Assembly (NCBI GenBank): GCA_040754095.1 | Contig: JBFMFO010000029.1 | Coordinates: 1-31,410, forward strand | Reading direction: 5' to 3' | Length of the DNA stretch: 31,410 nt | Origin: QYQD01 sp040754095 | GTDB taxonomy: Bacteria; Desulfobacterota; QYQD01 | Notes under the pieces: generated by a model | The model's database searches: none | The model's input: the letters and a program-made list of their open reading frames with translations, nothing else | What the model was told of the DNA's origin: nothing | Part shown: one piece after another, positions 15,948 through 24,228 of the stretch | Numbering within the stretch: position 1 is the first letter of the stretch | Layout of the letters: each line of letters begins with the position of its first letter | Position numbers and translations under genes: made by a program

Positions 15948-17944
15948 TAAAATGCCTGGTCCGAGTTGGTTGGTCTAGAATCCATTTGCAGCAATCGCGA
16001 CCATCTATGGAGAGAAGGATCCAGACACCAGTACTTGGTCACAAATTCGCGCTTCTTAGTAACGCTCGAATGCGAATCATTCCAGTCCGTAGAGTTGATA
16101 TCCTCTAGCGCCTTGACCAGATCCGGAGGAGAATAGATTCTCCTGTAATATTCCTCAAAGCCGACCAGGGGGCTCATACAAGGAGTGCTGCTGAAAACCG
16201 GCACCAGCACATTGCAGCCATAAGCGAGCGCTTCTACAGCCACTGTGCTTGTAGGCACCAGAACAGCGGAGGCTCTGGAAAGATAATCTCCAATATCACC
16301 GTTTTTGATAAAATAACCAGCCCGATAGTTATCAATAGACAAATCGGATAAGACCTCTTCCATTGGAAGGGATGGGTGGCCCTTCAACCAAATTTGCATT
16401 CCGTTTGCTTTCGGAAAAGCGGCGTTTACCAGCGAAATCAAATCTCTCGTTTCTTGTCGAATGATAGAACCGGCGACCAAGAGCAAGGATTCTTTTCGCA
16501 GTCCTCGCTCTTTCTGAAGCAGACTGACCAAATGGATCTGCCTGAGGGCCTCAACCTGCACAATCGTATCATAACCAGCTCTCTCAAGAAGTCTGTACGG
16601 CAACTCGCCATTACAGGCAAAAACGGTAGGAAGAGGAAGGTCGGTCGGTTTCCCGTTTTGTCTTATTTCAGATGGAGCAGGAAAGTAGAAAAAATAGTTC
16701 TTTGAAATGGACGAATGCTGATACCCAACGATCTTGAGACGGGGAACTGTCTTTCTTGCTGCTGCATTAAGCGCTTTTTCCCAAGACTGCATTTCGGCCA
16801 GATATAAACAGTAGTCCGCAAACGGAATCCGCTGGAAGACTTTTTTATACGCATAATAATAAAAGATTCCCTGTATGGCTGTTATACCACAGAAAGAATT
16901 CCTGAGAAGATCTATCACAAGCGGCAAGCAGGTATTACTCGTTAGATTCTCACAGGGCTTGCCTTGAATGATTTTTCTTTCAAGCATCATGTATTTTACC
17001 GCTTGAAAAAACCATATAATAAAGACTTTCAACATTAGCAACGGGCCGGCGAACTCTTCTAGAAAAAAAAGTCTTTCTCCTCCCGCGGTCATGGTGTTCC
17101 GTAATCTGACCGCTTCACGAAACGACCCCCCATTAATAAATACAAACATCAGGATCCAGAATATTTTGATCCCGGATTTTTCCAGCTTAGGCTGCAAACC
17201 TGTGGCGTACTTGTTCTCAAACTTTCCTTTCTCAGCCGCCCGGCCATTCAGGTAAGGGAAATATGTTACAAAAATCATAGAAGGCGTTTCGTAACGTATT
17301 CTTGCAGGCTTCCATCCGGTTAAAAATTTCCAGTATTGAAGCCGGGAAAAAAAGGCGAGTGCACCCGCCAAACACCCTTTGAGATCGGAGTTTGCCAGAG
17401 CATGTTTGACCTTTAGCTTAAAGCCGGATTCTGTAAGGGAAACGGAATAGAAGGTCACTGCCAACCCGTTATTCTTCCCTAACTTCTTAAACACCTTTCG
17501 AAGGCTTTCATTGCCTACCGCTACCCAAAATGCATCGTAACGCCGCTCTGCAAGCCAATCTTCAACCGCATTTGCCTGAGCGATATGTGTGAATATATCT
17601 GTCTTGAGAGGATTCTTCTCTGACATAAGACTCAACCAATATGTACTTATCTCCTGATCCAAAAGGAACCAGTGCTTAATAGTTTTTCCGGCGACAGCTA
17701 ATTCACCCAGAGCAGCCGACCACTCGCTGATTTTGTCCCCCATTCTTGCAACTTGAGCATCGACCAGACGGGCCGCTTCAATCAGTTTAACTTGCTTTCC
17801 AGACTGCACCAGAAGGTTTTCCACCGTGTGAATAAGATGGTAATTACCGGTCAGAGGAAAAAGTTCGATATATTCAGAGGCTTTGGTCAGTGATAACAAA
17901 CAGTCCGGATTGAGACGATCATCAAATACAAATAAAATATTCAT
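15947..17944 (-). CDS. Large GT-B-like surface carbohydrate biosynthesis protein
   Basis: A 665-residue protein without a signal peptide. Hydrophobic stretches around residues 262-271 and 300-320 suggest membrane association. The C-terminal half looks GT-B-like: GYQHSSISKNYFFYF (about residues 407-421) resembles the YQHG motif of capsule glycosyltransferases, LKGHPS is typical of CDP-glycerol or sialyl-type GT-B enzymes, and LVPTSTVAVEALAYGCNVLV is the donor-binding helix region. I believe it belongs with the surface-carbohydrate families found beside NeuB/NeuA in spirochaete and other O-antigen loci. Transfer of the CMP-activated acidic sugar is a reasonable inference. The ATG has only a distant AGG. 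It lies between an SDR (TAATG overlap) and an extended SDR (75-bp gap). The exact activity is unknown. Confidence 0.65.
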   Translation of the reverse strand: MNILFVFDDRLNPDCLLSLTKASEYIELFPLTGNYHLIHTVENLLVQSGKQVKLIEAARLVDAQVARMGDKISEWSAALGELAVAGKTIKHWFLLDQEISTYWLSLMSEKNPLKTDIFTHIAQANAVEDWLAERRYDAFWVAVGNESLRKVFKKLGKNNGLAVTFYSVSLTESGFKLKVKHALANSDLKGCLAGALAFFSRLQYWKFLTGWKPARIRYETPSMIFVTYFPYLNGRAAEKGKFENKYATGLQPKLEKSGIKIFWILMFVFINGGSFREAVRLRNTMTAGGERLFFLEEFAGPLLMLKVFIIWFFQAVKYMMLERKIIQGKPCENLTSNTCLPLVIDLLRNSFCGITAIQGIFYYYAYKKVFQRIPFADYCLYLAEMQSWEKALNAAARKTVPRLKIVGYQHSSISKNYFFYFPAPSEIRQNGKPTDLPLPTVFACNGELPYRLLERAGYDTIVQVEALRQIHLVSLLQKERGLRKESLLLVAGSIIRQETRDLISLVNAAFPKANGMQIWLKGHPSLPMEEVLSDLSIDNYRAGYFIKNGDIGDYLSRASAVLVPTSTVAVEALAYGCNVLVPVFSSTPCMSPLVGFEEYYRRIYSPPDLVKALEDINSTDWNDSHSSVTKKREFVTKYWCLDPSLHRWSRLLQMDSRPTNSDQAF

Positions 17945-18019
17945 GTGTTCAATGATACCTATTCAGCCGATTATCGCTCGGTTGCGATTATATGAGAAAC
18001 ACCTTAATCAGGCGAGATA

Positions 18020-18904
18020 CTAAATCGTATCCTGCTCCTTTGTTTCTGAATCGATTTCCTCGATGCACTCAATCAGACCTTGCCCCAGATCTGTGAATTG
18101 ATTGGACGTAAGCTTGTAGCCGGTTTTCGGAGTATAGGAATAGGGCGTTGCCTTATAATGAGCATGGTTTGAAACCCCGGTGAATGTGATTTTTACCTGG
18201 TCATTAAAGACGTCTCGAATAATATTCAAGAGATCACGAAAACAGATAGATTGATGACCGGTTATTATCATTCGCGTATTGGCGTATTTTGGATCAAGGA
18301 TCTCAACACTCAGTCTGGCTGCGTCACGAACATGAATGTATTCTCTTAATTCCCCACCCGTTCCGGAAGCAACGATCCTTTTATCGATCAGAGCCTGGCG
18401 CAGATAACGGTAAATACTGTTCCTTTGATCCGCTCTCGGCCCATACAACGTACCATAGCGTAATATAGTAAAATCCAATCCATATCGCCGCTGGTATTCC
18501 TCGACATACGTTTCAGATGCCTGTTTACTGCAGCGATAAAACCCGCCCTTTTCGCTGTACACGTATACTGTACTGGCATATATGTATCTTTTGACTCTTA
18601 GCGCCACACAAGTATCTAACAGGATTGTATTGCCCAGTATATTTTGGATTACAGTGTCACCAGGTCTTGTAGAGGCATCATCAAGGTCGGCTATTCCGGC
18701 GAGATTATAGACGAAATCACAACCTTCGATAGCCGCTAGTACCTGTTTTTTGTCCAGAATGTCCCCTTCGATCATTCTCTGGTCAGGGCGGCAGTACTTC
18801 GAAGCTCTCAGGTCAAACAATATCACCTCATGTCCCGCATCGGAAAGGGCATCTGCCACATGACTTCCCAAAAAACCTGAACCACCGAACACTATGGATT
18901 TCAA
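18020..18904 (-). CDS. NAD-dependent epimerase/dehydratase (extended SDR)
   Basis: A 294-residue extended SDR that should act on a nucleotide sugar. The Rossmann motif GGSGFLG is at residues 7-13, followed by YNLAGIAD, ASTVYVYSE, the catalytic YRCSK and LRYGTLYGPR. The frame is open to an upstream ATG at 18997, but that would overlap the radical SAM gene by 70 bp and add 31 residues before the first strand. A TTG at 18904 has AGGAG six bases upstream and places the start right at KSIVFGG, so I take it as the true start. It begins 23 bp after the radical SAM stop. Epimerase, dehydratase or reductase activity cannot be distinguished. It may act on the same sugar as the NeuA/NeuB enzymes. Confidence 0.82.
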   Translation of the reverse strand: MKSIVFGGSGFLGSHVADALSDAGHEVILFDLRASKYCRPDQRMIEGDILDKKQVLAAIEGCDFVYNLAGIADLDDASTRPGDTVIQNILGNTILLDTCVALRVKRYIYASTVYVYSEKGGFYRCSKQASETYVEEYQRRYGLDFTILRYGTLYGPRADQRNSIYRYLRQALIDKRIVASGTGGELREYIHVRDAARLSVEILDPKYANTRMIITGHQSICFRDLLNIIRDVFNDQVKITFTGVSNHAHYKATPYSYTPKTGYKLTSNQFTDLGQGLIECIEEIDSETKEQDTI

Positions 18905-18910
18905 TTCTGT

Positions 18911-18915
18911 CTCCT
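18911..18915 (-). promoter_or_regulatory. Shine-Dalgarno deciding a TTG start
   Basis: Minus-strand AGGAG, six bases, then TTG at 18904-18902. It lies in the short gap after the radical SAM stop codon (18930-18928). It supports a TTG start for the extended SDR in place of the longer ATG frame. Confidence 0.65.
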
Positions 18916-18927
18916 GGATCTTTGGAT

Positions 18928-19926
18928 TTAGCACAATTGAGAATTCTTCACAGGACTTGAACGCAGTTTTTCGATCTGAGTGGTACGCCATGGACATCCG
19001 ATACAGGCCCTTACCAAATGTGACTTGCCTTCTTTATGCAGCTCTCTGGCCCTTTGTACAACCGGGCTGTGCCAACTCTCATACACTGACAATTCTCTCG
19101 CATTCCCAGGGGACAGGTTTCGAAAATCATCATTATTACAGGCTAGAATTGTACCGTCCCGTTCAATCGTCATACGTTGCCAGAGTTGCGGGCACGCCCA
19201 CGTTTCGTCTACGAGGTCTGTATTTCTGTTTTTTACATCTTTGAAATCAACAACCGCCACCTCGTCGCCGTGGGAACGCCAGAATTCTGAATACTCTTCC
19301 AGGTCGAGACCGGGCAGCCGAACGGTTTGGATCCGGATGCGGGGGCGACCGGATCCCGCCTGTTCTCTCAGTTCGAGTAAGGTACTAATATTGGATATTA
19401 TACGTTGGAAACTGGCCCCTTTGCGTTCTCGTTCAAATGTAACCGGATCGATACCTTCTATAGATATGGAAATCCGATCCAGTCCGGCGCTTATGAGTTT
19501 GAGACTCATGTTTTTTGAAAGAAGCATTCCATTAGTATTAAAATAGATATCCAAGATGCCTTTCCTTTTGCCGTAGGCCACAATCTGGTCCACCTGGGGA
19601 TGAAGTAAAGGTTCTCCCCTGTAGCTCAGTTTTAGACCGCAAAGACCATTTTCGGCACCCTCATCTATGATTTTCCTGCACAATTCAAAATCCATATCTC
19701 CCAGTTGATTTTTGCTCAGCAAAGGCAGCTTGTCGCAGAATGTGCACCTCAGATTGCATCGATTCGTAATCTCCATATCTAAATGGATAGGAAAATCACT
19801 CAGAATGAATTTAGCCGGGTTTTCCATCCATTGTCTTCGATATTCTTTGTACTTGGAATCATTAATATCATGAACCGATTTCCCGGCTAAGGAACTGAAA
19901 TTGGCATTAGGAATCGATTGGACCAT
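18928..19926 (-). CDS. Radical SAM/SPASM domain protein
   Basis: A 332-residue radical SAM enzyme. The cluster motif CNLRCTFC puts the [4Fe-4S] ligands at C57, C61 and C64. GEPLLHP, FNTNG and SISIEG are the expected barrel motifs. A short C-terminal SPASM-like region has C245 (ACPQLW), C263, C308 and C311, able to bind an auxiliary cluster. Such proteins modify peptides or carbohydrates by radical chemistry, or mature sulfatases. It lies between a CMP-sugar synthetase (11 bp) and an extended SDR (23 bp), which points to a sugar substrate. It has fewer C-terminal cysteines than a typical anaerobic sulfatase maturase, though a Ser-type sulfatase-like protein lies in the same locus. The ATG has AAGG ten bases upstream. 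Confidence 0.88.
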   Translation of the reverse strand: MVQSIPNANFSSLAGKSVHDINDSKYKEYRRQWMENPAKFILSDFPIHLDMEITNRCNLRCTFCDKLPLLSKNQLGDMDFELCRKIIDEGAENGLCGLKLSYRGEPLLHPQVDQIVAYGKRKGILDIYFNTNGMLLSKNMSLKLISAGLDRISISIEGIDPVTFERERKGASFQRIISNISTLLELREQAGSGRPRIRIQTVRLPGLDLEEYSEFWRSHGDEVAVVDFKDVKNRNTDLVDETWACPQLWQRMTIERDGTILACNNDDFRNLSPGNARELSVYESWHSPVVQRARELHKEGKSHLVRACIGCPWRTTQIEKLRSSPVKNSQLC

Positions 19927-19937
19927 AGTTTCTTACC

Positions 19938-20702
19938 TTATGTTCTTTTGTACGGTATTTCATTTTCGCTGAAACCGTTTTTGCGAAGCCAGAATTCAAC
20001 GCCTGGAACCTGCCATTCGTAATCTATATCACAGCCAGCCCACTGCCTGAGCGGATAGATTCTTTTACCCATCCATTTTTGCGGAAGAAGTCCGTCCGCT
20101 ATGTTTTCCAGACAGTGCGGGCGCACGATAGAAACACTCATATCGGCGAACCACACATCTCCTTGAGAATCGCGATCACAGTTTAGAGTACGCGGATCTC
20201 CGAAGGTCTCAAAAGGTACAAATGGATGCAAAAGGCTGTCGCTTCCAATCTTCCGCGCCCGCACAGGGCTCCACATATTATAACGGGAAACCGTTACTGC
20301 GGAATCGTATGAAGGATTTTTTCGAAGTACTTCAATGCCGTCATCAATCGTTTTCGCCAATATCGTAGCCGCATTACAGAACAAAAGAACCATGAATTCG
20401 ACAGTCTTGTTTCGTTCGGCCGCCCGGCTCTTAATAAGCTTATATCCGTGTACATAGGCGTCCTCCCCGAGAGCCTGCTTGGTTGCAAGCTCGGGAGGCC
20501 GTATTATAATTTCGGCCCCATGGTCGCGTGATATGGACATAATCCTTTCGTCATCAGTGGAGACAAAAACCCGATCCACGTACCGGGCATGACGGGCTGC
20601 TAAAAGGGGATAGGTACAGAGAGGCCTCCCTAAGACAGGGAAAGTATTTTTCCCTGGAAATCCTGTGCTCCCCTTACGGCCCAGCAACAGTGCCGCGATC
20701 AT
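19938..20702 (-). CDS. neuA: NeuA-type acylneuraminate/CMP-sugar cytidylyltransferase
   Basis: Predicted to activate a nonulosonate with CTP to give the CMP-sugar donor. The N-terminus LLGRKGSTGFPGKN (residues 6-19) is the CTP-binding loop, with R9, G11, S12, P16, K18 and N19 matching the R-x-G-S-K-x-x-P-x-K-N consensus except Thr for the first Lys. VFVSTDDERI and LLFCNAATIL follow as in the family. At 254 residues it is slightly longer than the minimal enzyme. The ATG has GGAGG ten bases upstream and lies 3 bp after the stop of the HAD gene. Pairing with NeuB and a HAD phosphatase gives a synthase-phosphatase-activation series. KdsB or pseudaminate (PseF) specificity cannot be ruled out. Confidence 0.88.
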   Translation of the reverse strand: MIAALLLGRKGSTGFPGKNTFPVLGRPLCTYPLLAARHARYVDRVFVSTDDERIMSISRDHGAEIIIRPPELATKQALGEDAYVHGYKLIKSRAAERNKTVEFMVLLFCNAATILAKTIDDGIEVLRKNPSYDSAVTVSRYNMWSPVRARKIGSDSLLHPFVPFETFGDPRTLNCDRDSQGDVWFADMSVSIVRPHCLENIADGLLPQKWMGKRIYPLRQWAGCDIDYEWQVPGVEFWLRKNGFSENEIPYKRT

Positions 20703-20705
20703 AGA

Positions 20706-21368
20706 TCATATTCCTCCGGCATTTTCATTTTTCTCGAAAATTAAGGCAGTAAAGTTTCGAGCCCATTTTAGATTAGAAACGATCTGCAAAAGAGGCACTT
20801 CCGGTCCGGGTAGAATACCCATAAAATCAACCTTGCAGGCCGAAGCTGCACAATAATCGCTTTCGGAATCTCCGAAAAACAGACAGCGTGCCGGTTCTAA
20901 ACCATATTTCAAGAGAATCGTTCTTAAGTTATTCTCCTTTGATTGGGAAGAACCTTTTATCTCTTTGAAATATAGTCCTAATCCTCGCCGGTTAACTATT
21001 GTAACAATTTCCTCATCAGGAGTAGCCGAAATGATAAAGCACGGGACTTTTTTGGACCATTTATTTAGGAATTCTGCTGCGCCGGGGATCTCGGGAGAGG
21101 CGATCACTTCGTCAATTACGAAGGAAGAAAAAATGTCGCAAAACTGTTGTATCTTTTGATCATTCAGAGGCATTTTTAAAAATTTCTTGAAATAATGCTG
21201 AAACTTCTCTTTTCTGGTCATACCGCCATGGCGCCGGTGATGCTCTACTACCTTATTTACAATTTCAGGACCATAGGGAGCAAACAGGTTCGCAAAAGCC
21301 CGTGTCTTGACTTCTACCGAATCAGCTAGAACGCCATCAAAGTCAAAAAAGAATGCCTGATAACCCAT
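20706..21368 (-). CDS. HAD-family sugar-phosphate phosphatase
   Basis: A 220-residue haloacid dehalogenase-superfamily hydrolase. Motif I is FDFDGVLADS (D9 nucleophile, D11 acid), motif II IISATPDEE, motif III a Lys in SSQSKENN, and motif IV FFGDSESDY. The helical cap (about residues 20-90) makes it a subfamily I phosphoglycolate-phosphatase-like enzyme. Next to NeuB and NeuA, the natural role is removal of phosphate from a nonulosonate-9-phosphate before CMP activation. Cap-bearing HADs are broad, so other sugar phosphates are possible. The ATG has no clear Shine-Dalgarno; the 24-bp gap to the cyclase gene suggests reinitiation. The family is certain; the substrate is inferred. Confidence 0.85.
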   Translation of the reverse strand: MGYQAFFFDFDGVLADSVEVKTRAFANLFAPYGPEIVNKVVEHHRRHGGMTRKEKFQHYFKKFLKMPLNDQKIQQFCDIFSSFVIDEVIASPEIPGAAEFLNKWSKKVPCFIISATPDEEIVTIVNRRGLGLYFKEIKGSSQSKENNLRTILLKYGLEPARCLFFGDSESDYCAASACKVDFMGILPGPEVPLLQIVSNLKWARNFTALIFEKNENAGGI

Positions 21369-21392
21369 CGTCGATGTGCTGATGTGCTATGG

Positions 21393-22073
21393 TTAATCTA
21401 GAGATCTGAAACCAATGATCGTACACGGTGCCCCGTCCCCACCTGTAAAACGAAGGGGCAGGGCGAGTACCCTTGCAAGATTGTCACCCGCTCCAAGATG
21501 TCTTAAGGACATATCTTCAAAAAGAAATATTTCCCGCTCCAAAAAGGCATTGTGAACCATCCGGCCTTGCTCACGATGCCTTAAGCTGGAGACAGAAAGG
21601 AAGTCCATTCCAACGGCACGCAGCCGGGGACAAGTTTTTATAAGATATTCGGCTAATTCCGGATCCAATCCAGGCCCGTCTTTCCAGTATACGTCTTGGC
21701 CTCTATAAGCCTCAAAACCTGAGCAAAACAAAATAATATCTGCATCCCTATCCAAATTTTTAGACAAGCCTAAGTCTTCAATCCTGATTAGTTGACCTGG
21801 GGAGACAGAAAACCGGATAATTTGTGGGGTATTGAAAAACCAGGCCGCTGGTGGGTATTGTTCCACGCTTTTGGCATTATCAATAAAATGTAATGGGGCA
21901 TCGACATGAGAGCCGGCATGGCTTGGGAAAGTGAGCATATACGTATTGCAGGAATCACCAGAGGCGATAGACTTGTCCTGAATGAACTGGATCGTGCCTT
22001 TTCCTCCGTATAAAGGAGTGCTTGTATCCATAACATGGGACAGCCAAATATATTTCTCATCTGTATAACTCAA
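21393..22073 (-). CDS. Cyclase/kynurenine-formamidase-fold metal-dependent hydrolase
   Basis: A 226-residue member of the cyclase family (PF04199). The metal-binding signature HAGSHVDAPLHF matches HxGTHxDxPxH with Ser for Thr, and WLSHVMDTSTPLYGG is the usual N-terminal strand. Family members hydrolyse N-formylkynurenine, isatin or cyclic amides and lactones. In a nonulosonate block it might remove an N-formyl group or open a lactone, which is inference only. It is not a usual part of sialic or legionaminic acid pathways. The start is TTG, overlapping the end of the hydroxyacid dehydrogenase gene as TTGA, with GAGGGG upstream. Confidence 0.83.
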   Translation of the reverse strand: MSYTDEKYIWLSHVMDTSTPLYGGKGTIQFIQDKSIASGDSCNTYMLTFPSHAGSHVDAPLHFIDNAKSVEQYPPAAWFFNTPQIIRFSVSPGQLIRIEDLGLSKNLDRDADIILFCSGFEAYRGQDVYWKDGPGLDPELAEYLIKTCPRLRAVGMDFLSVSSLRHREQGRMVHNAFLEREIFLFEDMSLRHLGAGDNLARVLALPLRFTGGDGAPCTIIGFRSLD

Positions 22074-23011
22074 CCCTTATTCCCCTCAACATTTAGCCCC
22101 TGTAGCCCCTGTAGAAGGTTAGCCACCGCCATTTCCTCCATCCGAATACGAGCCTCTTGGGCATACGATCCTATATGGGGAGTTAATATCACGTTGGGAA
22201 GATCTTTAAGCCGGCCGCGATACGGCTCTTCTTCAAAGACGTCCAGAGCCGCCCCTGAAAGGTATTTTGAGCTTAAGGCATTGTACAAAGCCGCTTCATC
22301 GATTACCCCTCCCCTGGAGCAATTTACGATCCAGGAACCTTTTTTCATAATTCCGATTTCATTCTCACCAATCAATGGATTGCCGTCAAAATTGCCCGAA
22401 ACATGTAGACACACCACGTCGCTTTGTCTCAGAATATCCTCTAACGGCAAGAACCGGCATCCATCCGGGGCGCCATTTACATTTATGTCGTTAAAGGAAA
22501 CCTCGCAATCCAGTCGTCTCAAAAGCTCTGCCACTTTCCTGCCGATTTTGCCATAGCCTATGATGCCGACAGCTTTTTCAGACAGAAGATGTCCCATTTT
22601 CTTTTCCCATAGACCTTCTCTCAAATTCCTGTCCATTTCAGATATTCTCCTGAGAAGTCCGAGAATCAACCCGACCGTCAATTCGGCTACTGCCAGAGTG
22701 GGTCCATCTGGAGTATTAAAGACCCGTATTCCCAATTCGCTGGCTGCTTCCAAATCCACGTTGTCTATTCCGGTTCCGCACCTCGAGATTACTTTAAGGC
22801 CGCTTGCATATTCCAGAAGATTCCTGGTTATTCGTTCGGTTCCGGCAATTACGGCTGTTATATCCTTATAATGTAAAAGACATTCTTTTGCATTCAGCTT
22901 TCTGCCGTACGGGTTCAATTCGACCTGGAAACCCGCCCTTTTAAGCCTTGAGAGCGGAGCATCATCAAATTCGGCAAATGTAGTGGTTGAAATGAATATT
23001 TTCTGTTTCAT
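22070..23011 (-). CDS. D-2-hydroxyacid dehydrogenase (phosphoglycerate dehydrogenase-like)
   Basis: A 313-residue NAD-dependent D-isomer-specific 2-hydroxyacid dehydrogenase. The cofactor motif GIIGYGKIGRKVAELL, NCSRGGVIDEAAL (catalytic Arg region) and LTPHIGS (catalytic His) are intact. There is no C-terminal ACT domain, so it is not a full biosynthetic SerA. I chose the ATG at 23011, which has AGGA eight bases upstream; a TTG at 23038 would add nine residues. Next to NeuB it may make or use a D-hydroxyacid, for example D-glycerate, D-lactate or a sugar acid, to build or acylate the acidic sugar. Its stop overlaps the cyclase start (TTGA), so the two are coupled. The substrate is unknown. 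Confidence 0.85.
   Translation of the reverse strand: MKQKIFISTTTFAEFDDAPLSRLKRAGFQVELNPYGRKLNAKECLLHYKDITAVIAGTERITRNLLEYASGLKVISRCGTGIDNVDLEAASELGIRVFNTPDGPTLAVAELTVGLILGLLRRISEMDRNLREGLWEKKMGHLLSEKAVGIIGYGKIGRKVAELLRRLDCEVSFNDINVNGAPDGCRFLPLEDILRQSDVVCLHVSGNFDGNPLIGENEIGIMKKGSWIVNCSRGGVIDEAALYNALSSKYLSGAALDVFEEEPYRGRLKDLPNVILTPHIGSYAQEARIRMEEMAVANLLQGLQGLNVEGNKG
22094..22111. repeat. 9-bp tandem duplication in a coding tail
   Basis: TAGCCCCTG occurs twice in tandem at the 3' end of the hydroxyacid dehydrogenase gene and adds a duplicated Leu-Gln-Gly near the C-terminus. The reading frame is kept. It looks like replication slippage. Confidence 0.6.
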
Positions 23012-23079
23012 CTTTTCATTCCTGCCATACTCAACCAACTCTGTCCATAATTATCAGTATAGCCCATAGTGATCTCCAT

Positions 23080-24210
23080 TCAGTCCTCGAGCATTTCGAA
23101 CGTGATTGCCTGATCCGACTCTATATTCTGTTTGGCTCGTTTCCCTACCACCAGGGGAAACATGCTTGCGGGCAAACCGTCGGCAGGACGTTTCATTCCT
23201 ATCATCTCAGAGGTGATTACTTGCCCCTTTGATATGGGCAACTCGGCAACGATGCTCCGGCGGGCACTTGACCAGGCTTTCAGTTCCGATTCCGCCACCC
23301 CGAGCAAGCCGTTTCCGAGCGCAGATTCCGTAAGCCTGATATTCTGGACCATCATCCTAAGGTCATCCGGATTCATGGCAAAAAAATGCCCCGAACCGGT
23401 CATCGATCTGTCCAACGTGTAATGTTTTTCTATGATTCTTGCCCCAAGGGCGACGGCCATAGCCGGTATGATCATGTGCGGATCCGGCTCGGTATGATCC
23501 GAGAAACCAATAATCATTCCCGGATAGCGCTCCCGGAGCGTTCTGATCCTGTATAGGTTCGCTTTCTCGTATGGGGTAGGATAGCTCAAAGTGCAGGCAA
23601 GAAGCATGAGTTGATAATTCCCCTCCTCAAAAATGGCTTCGATGGCCCGGTCGATTTCCTCAGCAGTAGATGCGCCGGTTGATAGTATGATCGGTTTCCC
23701 AAATCGGGCCACGTGCTTTAAGTGTCTCACGTCGGTTATATCGCAGGAAGCAATCTTGAAAACAGGCATTCCTAGCCCGGCCAGCATATCGGCACTTTCT
23801 TCATCAAAAGGGGAGGAAAAGGCGATTATTCCTTTGTCTGCAGCATACTCAAACAAGTCCCTATATTCAAATCTCCCAAACCGATCCAATCTCCTGTAGT
23901 ACTCAAGCTGGGATATTTTCTCCTCGCCCCAGAAAGCCACAGCATCTTTTGTTACCAGCCTTTCTGCCCTGTACGTCTGGAATTTGATTGCATCCGCCTT
24001 CGCCTCAGCCGCCTTATCAATCATCGCTCTTGCCAGACTGAGATCACACATGTGATTGCAGGCCGCTTCAGCCACAACGAAGGTAGATTGTTTTTTCCCC
24101 ACCAATCTTCCATTTATCAAAACACACTCCAAGTCGCTCCGGTGGCTTCTCAAAAGCTGCTGGATGCGTTCCCAAACGCCTTCAGGATCCTTTTCGTTTT
24201 TGGTGAGCAT
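23080..24210 (-). CDS. neuB: NeuB-family nonulosonate (sialic acid-like) synthase with SAF domain
   Basis: Predicted to condense phosphoenolpyruvate with a six-carbon N-acyl sugar (or its 6-phosphate) to give a nine-carbon 2-keto acid. Family marks are VVAEAACNH (residues 45-53), DAIKFQTYR, SSPFDEES, IGFSDHTEPD, EKHYTLDRSMTGSGH and, at the C-terminus, a SAF/antifreeze-like domain starting RRSIVAELPISKG. The 376-residue length exceeds the usual 335-350 because of about 40 N-terminal residues. The ATG has AAGGA seven bases upstream, so the extension looks real. The gene starts 18 bp after the GT-B-like gene. NeuB, LegI and PseI subtypes cannot be separated by eye, and the nearby HAD phosphatase favours a phosphorylated product. 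Confidence 0.9.
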   Translation of the reverse strand: MLTKNEKDPEGVWERIQQLLRSHRSDLECVLINGRLVGKKQSTFVVAEAACNHMCDLSLARAMIDKAAEAKADAIKFQTYRAERLVTKDAVAFWGEEKISQLEYYRRLDRFGRFEYRDLFEYAADKGIIAFSSPFDEESADMLAGLGMPVFKIASCDITDVRHLKHVARFGKPIILSTGASTAEEIDRAIEAIFEEGNYQLMLLACTLSYPTPYEKANLYRIRTLRERYPGMIIGFSDHTEPDPHMIIPAMAVALGARIIEKHYTLDRSMTGSGHFFAMNPDDLRMMVQNIRLTESALGNGLLGVAESELKAWSSARRSIVAELPISKGQVITSEMIGMKRPADGLPASMFPLVVGKRAKQNIESDQAITFEMLED

Positions 24211-24228
24211 GAGCCTATCCTTTTGACT

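Noticed and set aside
18905..18997. ATG-initiated 31-residue N-terminal extension of the extended SDR.
   Set aside because: It would overlap the radical SAM gene by 70 bp and precede the normal first strand. The TTG at 18904 has AGGAG at ideal spacing.
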